NCBI GenBank assembly: GCA_934569425.1
Contig: CAKTKM010000050.1
Location: 1-9,565, forward strand
DNA length: 9,565 nt
Reading direction: 5' to 3'
DNA from: an uncultured Oscillospiraceae bacterium
GTDB lineage: Bacteria > Bacillota > Clostridia > Oscillospirales > Oscillospiraceae
In this document: one piece after another, positions 5,668 to 9,565 of the stretch
How the letters are laid out: each line of letters begins with the position of its first letter
Numbering within the stretch: position 1 is the first letter of the stretch
The notes under the pieces: model-generated
Told to the model about the DNA's origin: nothing
The model's input: the letters and a program-made list of their open reading frames with translations, nothing else
Databases searched by the model: none
Program-made: the position numbers and the translations under genes

Positions 5668-6996
5668 ATGGCAAAGCCTTTGATCGCCATTGTGGGACGG
5701 CCCAACGTGGGCAAGTCCATGCTGTTCAATAAGCTGATCGGAAAACGGCTCAGCATCGTGGAGGACACCCCCGGCGTGACCCGCGACCGGATCTACGGCG
5801 AGAGCGAGTGGCTGGGACACAAGTTCCGTCTGGTGGACACCGGCGGCATCGAGCCCAGCACCGACAATCAGATCCTGGCCTTCATGCGGGAGCAGGCGCA
5901 GATCGCCATTGACAACGCCACGGTGATCGTATTTGTCACCGACATCAAGACCGGTATGACCGCCGCCGATCAGGAGGTGGCGGGGATGCTGCAGCGCAGC
6001 AAAAAGCCCATCGTGCTGGCGGTCAATAAGATGGACGCCACCGGAACGGTGGATCCCGATTTCTATGAGTTCTACAATCTGGGACTGGGCGACCCCATCG
6101 CCGTGTCCGCTGTTCACGGTCATGGCACCGGCGACCTGCTGGACGAGTGCCTGAAGTACTTCCCCGCCGAAGAGGAGGAGGACGACGAGTCCGATGTGAT
6201 CCAGGTGGCCATCATCGGCAAGCCCAACGTGGGCAAGTCCAGCCTCACCAACCGGATCCTGGGACAGCAGCGGGTCATTGTCAGCAATGTGGCCGGCACC
6301 ACCCGCGACGCCATCGACAGCTATTTCGAGAACGCGCAGGGCAAGTACAATTTCATCGACACCGCCGGGATGCGGAAAAAGTCCAAGGTGGACGACAACA
6401 TCGAGAAATACAGCGTGCTGCGGGCTACCATGGCCATCGAGCGCAGCGACGTGTGTCTCATCATGATCGATGCCAACGAGGGCGTGACGGAGCAGGACAC
6501 CAAGGTGGCCGGGCTTGCCCACGAGGCGGGCAAGGCCTGCATCATCGTGGTGAACAAGTGGGACGCCATCGAAAAGGACGACAAGACCATGGACCGTATG
6601 CGGGAGGACATCCGCCGGGATCTCAGCTTTATGACCTACGCCCCCATCGTGTTCATCTCCGCCCTGACGGGGCAGCGGGTGGAGCGGCTGTTTGAGCTGA
6701 TCAACTACGTCAACGATCAGGCGTCCATGCGCATCACCACCGGTATGCTGAACTCCGTGCTGGCGGACGCCCAGACCCGCGTCCAGCCCCCCACGGACAA
6801 GGGGCGGCGGCTGAAGATCTACTATATGACGCAGGTGGGCGTGAAGCCCCCGCACTTCGTGGTGTTCTGCAACGATAAAAAGCTGTTCCACTTCTCCTAT
6901 CGCCGGTATCTGGAGAACCAGATCCGCAGCGTGTTCGGGCTGGAGGGTACGCCCGTGATCATGACCATCCGCCAGAAGGGGGAGGACGAGGAATGA
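5668..6996 (+). CDS. der: Ribosome-assembly GTPase Der (EngA)
   Basis: A 442-residue essential GTPase with two G domains in tandem and a C-terminal KH-like domain. It acts in maturation of the large ribosomal subunit. First G domain: P-loop GRPNVGKS (10-17), DTGG (57-60), NKMD (120-123). An acidic linker, AEEEEDDES (167-175), follows. Second G domain: GKPNVGKS (184-191), DTAG (231-234), NKWD (296-299). The KH-like domain spans about 355-436 and includes KIYYMTQVGVKPPHFVVF. Length matches the family (436 residues in Bacillus subtilis), and all GTP-binding motifs are intact. The ATG at 5668 has GAGGAGGGAG (5653-5662), which overlaps the DUF512 stop codon. Longer in-frame starts reach into the DUF512 gene and are unsupported. 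The stop overlaps the plsY start (ATGA, 6993-6996). Confidence 0.98.
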   Translation: MAKPLIAIVGRPNVGKSMLFNKLIGKRLSIVEDTPGVTRDRIYGESEWLGHKFRLVDTGGIEPSTDNQILAFMREQAQIAIDNATVIVFVTDIKTGMTAADQEVAGMLQRSKKPIVLAVNKMDATGTVDPDFYEFYNLGLGDPIAVSAVHGHGTGDLLDECLKYFPAEEEEDDESDVIQVAIIGKPNVGKSSLTNRILGQQRVIVSNVAGTTRDAIDSYFENAQGKYNFIDTAGMRKKSKVDDNIEKYSVLRATMAIERSDVCLIMIDANEGVTEQDTKVAGLAHEAGKACIIVVNKWDAIEKDDKTMDRMREDIRRDLSFMTYAPIVFISALTGQRVERLFELINYVNDQASMRITTGMLNSVLADAQTRVQPPTDKGRRLKIYYMTQVGVKPPHFVVFCNDKKLFHFSYRRYLENQIRSVFGLEGTPVIMTIRQKGEDEE

Positions 6997-7667
6997 ACAC
7001 CGGTTTTGCAGGGGCAAAGGACGGCTTTATCCTGTTTGCCTATCTGATGGCGGGCATCGTGGTGCTGCTGAGCTATCTGCTGGGCTGCTTCAACGGCTCG
7101 GTGATGGTGTCCCATTTCGTCATCAAGGACGATGTGCGCACCCACGGCAGCGGCAACGCGGGACTGACCAACTTCTACCGCACCTACGGCGCGAAATACG
7201 CCCTTGGCGTGATCGCGCTGGACATGGGCAAGACGGTGGTGGCCTGTCTGACCGGCGGCTTTCTCATGGATTTCGCCGCAAGCGACTGGACGCTGGGGCT
7301 GCTGCTGTCCGGCCTCGGGTGTGAGCTGGGGCATATGTTCCCCGCTTTCTACGGCTTTAAGGGCGGCAAGGGCATCCTTTGCGGCGGCACGCTGGCGTGG
7401 CTGCTGGGCTGGAAGGTGGGTCTTGTGGCGTGGGGATTGTTCGCGGTGCTGTGGCTGCTGACAAAATATGTGTCCCTCGGCTCACTGGCCGCCGGCGTCA
7501 GTTTGACGGTGTCCGTGTTTTTGTTCTACGGCCACGATTTTTTGTATACGGCGCTGGCGCTGGCCATCTCGGCACTGGTGGTTTGGTGCCACCGGGAGAA
7601 CATCGCCCGGCTGCTGAACGGCACGGAGCGGAAGTTCCGGTGGCACTCCGGCCCGCCCAAAGAGTAA
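6993..7667 (+). CDS. plsY: Glycerol-3-phosphate acyltransferase PlsY
   Basis: A 224-residue integral membrane enzyme that moves an acyl group from acyl-phosphate (made by PlsX) to glycerol 3-phosphate, the first step of membrane phospholipid synthesis in most Gram-positive bacteria. Three conserved motifs are present: THGSGNAGLTNFYRTYG (50-66), GHMFPAFYGFKGGKG (113-127) and HRENIARLLNGTERKF (200-215). Most of the rest is membrane helices. It is somewhat longer than the usual near-200 residues because of an N-terminal extension of about 15 residues before the first helix. The start overlaps the der stop (ATGA), with GGGGGAGGA just upstream inside der, indicating translational coupling. The der-plsY order is common in Firmicutes and supports the call. 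Confidence 0.95.
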   Translation: MNTGFAGAKDGFILFAYLMAGIVVLLSYLLGCFNGSVMVSHFVIKDDVRTHGSGNAGLTNFYRTYGAKYALGVIALDMGKTVVACLTGGFLMDFAASDWTLGLLLSGLGCELGHMFPAFYGFKGGKGILCGGTLAWLLGWKVGLVAWGLFAVLWLLTKYVSLGSLAAGVSLTVSVFLFYGHDFLYTALALAISALVVWCHRENIARLLNGTERKFRWHSGPPKE

Positions 7668-7726
7668 GGGGCGAATTCTGCCGCGCTGCGGCGTACTTGT
7701 GACATACACAGAAAGGAAGCTTCCCT

Positions 7727-8638
7727 ATGAAACACAATCAAGTCCGTCAGGTGCTTTTCCCCATTCTGGCCGCCCTCATCTGGGGTACTGCCTTTGTGGC
7801 GCAGGATCTGTGTGCCGATTCCATCGGCACCTTCGCCTTCAACGCCACCCGTTATTTCATTGCCGTGCTGGCGCTGCTGGTGGTCATCGTGATCAGCGAC
7901 AGGCTGAAAAAGGACAAGCCCAACCTGACTTCCATCCAGGAAAAGGCCGCCAACCGCCAGCTGTGGATCGGCGGCGCCTGCTGCGGTGTGGCGCTGGCCA
8001 TCGCCTCCAACTTCCAACAGGCGGGGCTCGTGGCCGGTACCGACGCCGGTAAGGCCGGCTTCATCACCGCGCTGTATGTGGTGCTGGTGCCGCTGTTCGG
8101 CCTGTTCTTCGGGCGGAAGGTGAATCTGCCTACATGGATCGCCGTGGTGCTGTCTGTGGCGGCGTTGTATCTGCTGTGCATCAAGGGAGATTTCTCTCTT
8201 GCCCCCGGCGACCTGCTGATCCTTGTGTGCGCGGTGTGCTTCGCCGTTCACATTCTGGTGATCGACCATTTCACCGCCTGCTGCGACGGCGTGAAGCTCA
8301 GCTGCATCCAGTTCCTGTTTGCCGGGATCATCTCCGCCGTGTGCATGTTCGTCTTTGAAAAGGTGGACTTTGCCGCCATTTTCAGCTGCATCCTGCCGCT
8401 GCTGTATGTGGGCATTTTCTCCTGCGGCGTGGGCTACACCCTGCAGATCCTGGCGCAGAAGGACTCCAACCCCACGGTGGTCACCATCCTGCTGAGTCTG
8501 GAGAGCGTGTTTGCCGTCATTTCCGGCGCCATCATCCTGCACCAGCAGATGTCCGTGCGGGAGTATATCGGCTGCGTGGTGATGTTTGCCGCCGTCATTC
8601 TGGCGCAGATCCAGTTCCCCGAAAAGCAGAAAGCGTAA
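7727..8638 (+). CDS. EamA/DMT-superfamily transporter
   Basis: A 303-residue membrane protein of the drug/metabolite transporter superfamily with two EamA halves. The first half (about 8-152) begins LAALIWGTAFVAQ (14-26), the typical first-helix motif, and ends GLFFGRKVNLPTWIAVVLSV. The second half (about 160-296) contains SLESVFAVISGAIILHQQMS (257-276), the usual last-repeat motif. About ten helices are expected. These proteins usually export amino acids or other small metabolites; the substrate cannot be read from the sequence. The ATG at 7727 has AAAGGAAG at 7712-7719. A 59-base gap with no clear promoter separates it from plsY, so it is probably the last gene of that operon. The bidirectional terminator follows 8 bases after the stop. 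Confidence 0.9.
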   Translation: MKHNQVRQVLFPILAALIWGTAFVAQDLCADSIGTFAFNATRYFIAVLALLVVIVISDRLKKDKPNLTSIQEKAANRQLWIGGACCGVALAIASNFQQAGLVAGTDAGKAGFITALYVVLVPLFGLFFGRKVNLPTWIAVVLSVAALYLLCIKGDFSLAPGDLLILVCAVCFAVHILVIDHFTACCDGVKLSCIQFLFAGIISAVCMFVFEKVDFAAIFSCILPLLYVGIFSCGVGYTLQILAQKDSNPTVVTILLSLESVFAVISGAIILHQQMSVREYIGCVVMFAAVILAQIQFPEKQKA

Positions 8639-8646
8639 AACGACCG

Positions 8647-8686
8647 AAAAGGAAGACCTCCGGCTCTGCCGGAGGTCTTCCTTTTT
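8647..8686. terminator. Bidirectional intrinsic terminator between convergent genes
   Basis: An 18-bp perfect stem (8647-8664 with 8668-8685) and a 3-base TCT loop. The plus strand ends in five Ts (8682-8686) and the minus strand in four Ts (complement of A 8647-8650). It serves the EamA gene on the plus strand and the thioesterase gene on the minus strand, whose stop is at 8705-8707. Confidence 0.95.
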
Positions 8687-8704
8687 GCTTCTTTGGCGCT
8701 CCGC

Positions 8705-9106
8705 TTATTCCATGGCGGCGCGCTTGTCATTGCACTTTTGCAGGAACCGCGCGTTGTCGATGACGGCGCGGGTGTGGGTGCCTTCGCCGATCAGACCCGC
8801 CTCATCGCTGGCCGTGACCTTGAAGGAGATCATCTTGCCGTTGGTGGAGACACCGGTCACCTCGGCGGTGGCGGTGATCTTCATGCCCACGGGGGTGGGC
8901 GCCAGATGGGTGGAGGCGATGTCCACGCCTACGGTACCCTTGCCCTCCGGCAGCTCCTTCTGCACGCACCACATGGCGGCGCACTCCATCAGTCCCATCA
9001 TGAAGGGGGTACCCAGCACCTCCAGACCGCCGGAGCCGACGGCCTTGGCGGTCATTTCGGGGGTCACGGTCTTTTCCGCGGTATAGGTCATGCCGACCTT
9101 GATCAT
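8705..9106 (-). CDS. FlK-like hotdog-fold acyl-CoA thioesterase
   Basis: A 133-residue cytosolic protein whose core follows the fluoroacetyl-CoA thioesterase FlK of Streptomyces cattleya. FMMGLMECA (35-43) matches FMVGLMEWA, STHLAPTPVGM (65-75) matches VTHTAATPPGL, and GEGTHTRAVI (107-116) matches GSGTHERAVI. The FlK catalytic residues Thr42, Glu50 and His76 line up with T33, E41 and H67, so it should be an active acyl-CoA thioesterase. The FlK stretch carrying the Phe lid credited with fluoroacetyl selectivity is about ten residues shorter here (residues 21-32) and has no Phe, so a fluoroacetyl-CoA role is unlikely. The true substrate is unknown. The start has a perfect AGGAGG (9120-9115) 8 bases upstream. 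It follows the potD-like gene by 33 bases with no terminator, so the two are probably cotranscribed. Confidence 0.87.
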   Translation of the reverse strand: MIKVGMTYTAEKTVTPEMTAKAVGSGGLEVLGTPFMMGLMECAAMWCVQKELPEGKGTVGVDIASTHLAPTPVGMKITATAEVTGVSTNGKMISFKVTASDEAGLIGEGTHTRAVIDNARFLQKCNDKRAAME

Positions 9107-9139
9107 GTTGCAAACCTCCTGTCTCAGTAACCAGTAAAA

Positions 9140-9565
9140 TCAAATGCCCAGACGTGTCCACAGGTCGTTGTAGAACTTCAGCGTCTCCTGGGGCAGGTTG
9201 ATGTAAAGCTCGCAGCGGCGCAGCACCTCGGGAGGCGCGGCCATGATGTTGTAGATCTCCTCGTCCAGCGGCTCGTCGTACAGTTCCTCGTAATAGGCGG
9301 GGTACTGCGCCAGCGCGTCGGCGTTGGGGGAGGCGTACCAGATGTAGTCCATGTTGGCAAGGTTGGCGTCGGTCCCGGCGATGAAGTTGATCCACTCCAT
9401 TGCCTCGGCCTTGTGCTGGCTGGAATTCAGCACGCACATGGCATCCACGAACCAGTTGCTGCCCTCCTCTGGCACCACAAAAGCCAGATCCTCGTTGTTC
9501 TCCAGCATGGTCAGGTAGTCGCCGGCGTAGTACATGGCGATGGCGGCGTTGCCGCCCTCCATCTT
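9140..9565 (-). CDS. potD: Spermidine/putrescine ABC transporter substrate-binding protein, C-terminal fragment
   Basis: The last 141 residues of the protein; the 5' part lies beyond base 9565. It reads KMEGGNAAIAMYYAGDYLTM, then FVVPEEGSNWFVDAMCV, EAMEWINFI and a C-terminal LPQETLKFYNDLWTRLGI. This is the normal C-terminal lobe of PotD-type periplasmic-binding-like proteins, which in Gram-positives are lipoproteins that bring spermidine or putrescine to the PotABC transporter. The lipobox and N-terminal lobe are not in view, so precise ligand specificity is not established. The gene is presumably the last of a potABCD set read leftwards into the window, followed by the FlK-like thioesterase gene 33 bases downstream. 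Confidence 0.9.
   Translation of the reverse strand, partial: KMEGGNAAIAMYYAGDYLTMLENNEDLAFVVPEEGSNWFVDAMCVLNSSQHKAEAMEWINFIAGTDANLANMDYIWYASPNADALAQYPAYYEELYDEPLDEEIYNIMAAPPEVLRRCELYINLPQETLKFYNDLWTRLGI

Noticed and set aside
3210..5768. Very long minus-strand reading frame (852 codons)
   Set aside because: It runs antisense across Nudix, the small membrane protein, a terminator, promoters and DUF512. Its product is a low-complexity His/Gln/Arg-rich sequence typical of antisense shadows in GC-rich DNA.
5452..7017. Minus-strand reading frame of 521 codons
   Set aside because: It is antisense to der, whose motifs are all intact. Its product is His/Gly/Val-rich with no recognisable domain and no ribosome binding site.
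7715..7724. Palindrome GGAAGCTTCC overlapping the EamA ribosome binding site
   Set aside because: It has no loop and so cannot fold back as a hairpin; a 10-bp palindrome is easily explained by chance.
1040..9106. A fluoride-handling system made of ClC plus FlK-like thioesterase
   Set aside because: The genes are about 6.4 kb apart on opposite strands, the ClC filter is not a clean fluoride type, and the thioesterase lacks the fluoroacetyl lid.

Overview
The window is GC-rich, with long codon-biased genes, strong AGGAGG-type ribosome binding sites and sigma-A promoters of the TTGACA-17-TATAAT kind. Gene content (PlsY acyltransferase, Der next to a DUF512 radical-SAM protein, a PF06541 membrane protein, a GREG-type ClC) points to a Gram-positive gut Clostridia, most likely Oscillospiraceae/Ruminococcaceae-like. 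This is inferred from protein character; no rRNA or marker search was possible. I see no mobile element, CRISPR array, tRNA or rRNA.

Left part (1-1010). The N-terminus of serC (phosphoserine aminotransferase) leaves the window on the minus strand behind a good promoter. Next to it is a minus-strand gene for a 208-residue coiled-coil protein of unknown function. Its middle is nine copies of one peptide, identical in protein but varying at synonymous sites. It has its own terminator and a strong promoter whose whole 17-bp spacer is a perfect inverted repeat. A near-consensus plus-strand promoter lies just beyond its 3' end and points antisense through it towards the ClC gene.

Middle (1040-4164). 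A plus-strand cluster encodes a ClC-family anion transporter, a PF06541 membrane protein with a long charged tail, a Nudix ADP-ribose pyrophosphatase and an 88-residue membrane protein. It ends at a strong intrinsic terminator.

Right part (4213-8686). Tandem promoters lead into a tightly packed plus-strand operon: PDZ/radical-SAM DUF512 protein, the ribosome-assembly GTPase der and the phospholipid enzyme plsY (ATGA overlap with der). An EamA-family transporter follows after a 59-base gap. A bidirectional terminator separates this from a convergent minus-strand pair: the C-terminus of a PotD-like polyamine-binding protein, then a small FlK-like hotdog thioesterase.

Most of the window is ordinary housekeeping and transport. 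The unusual part is 130-1040, where an expanding repeat gene lies between two strong opposed promoters, one with a palindromic spacer.
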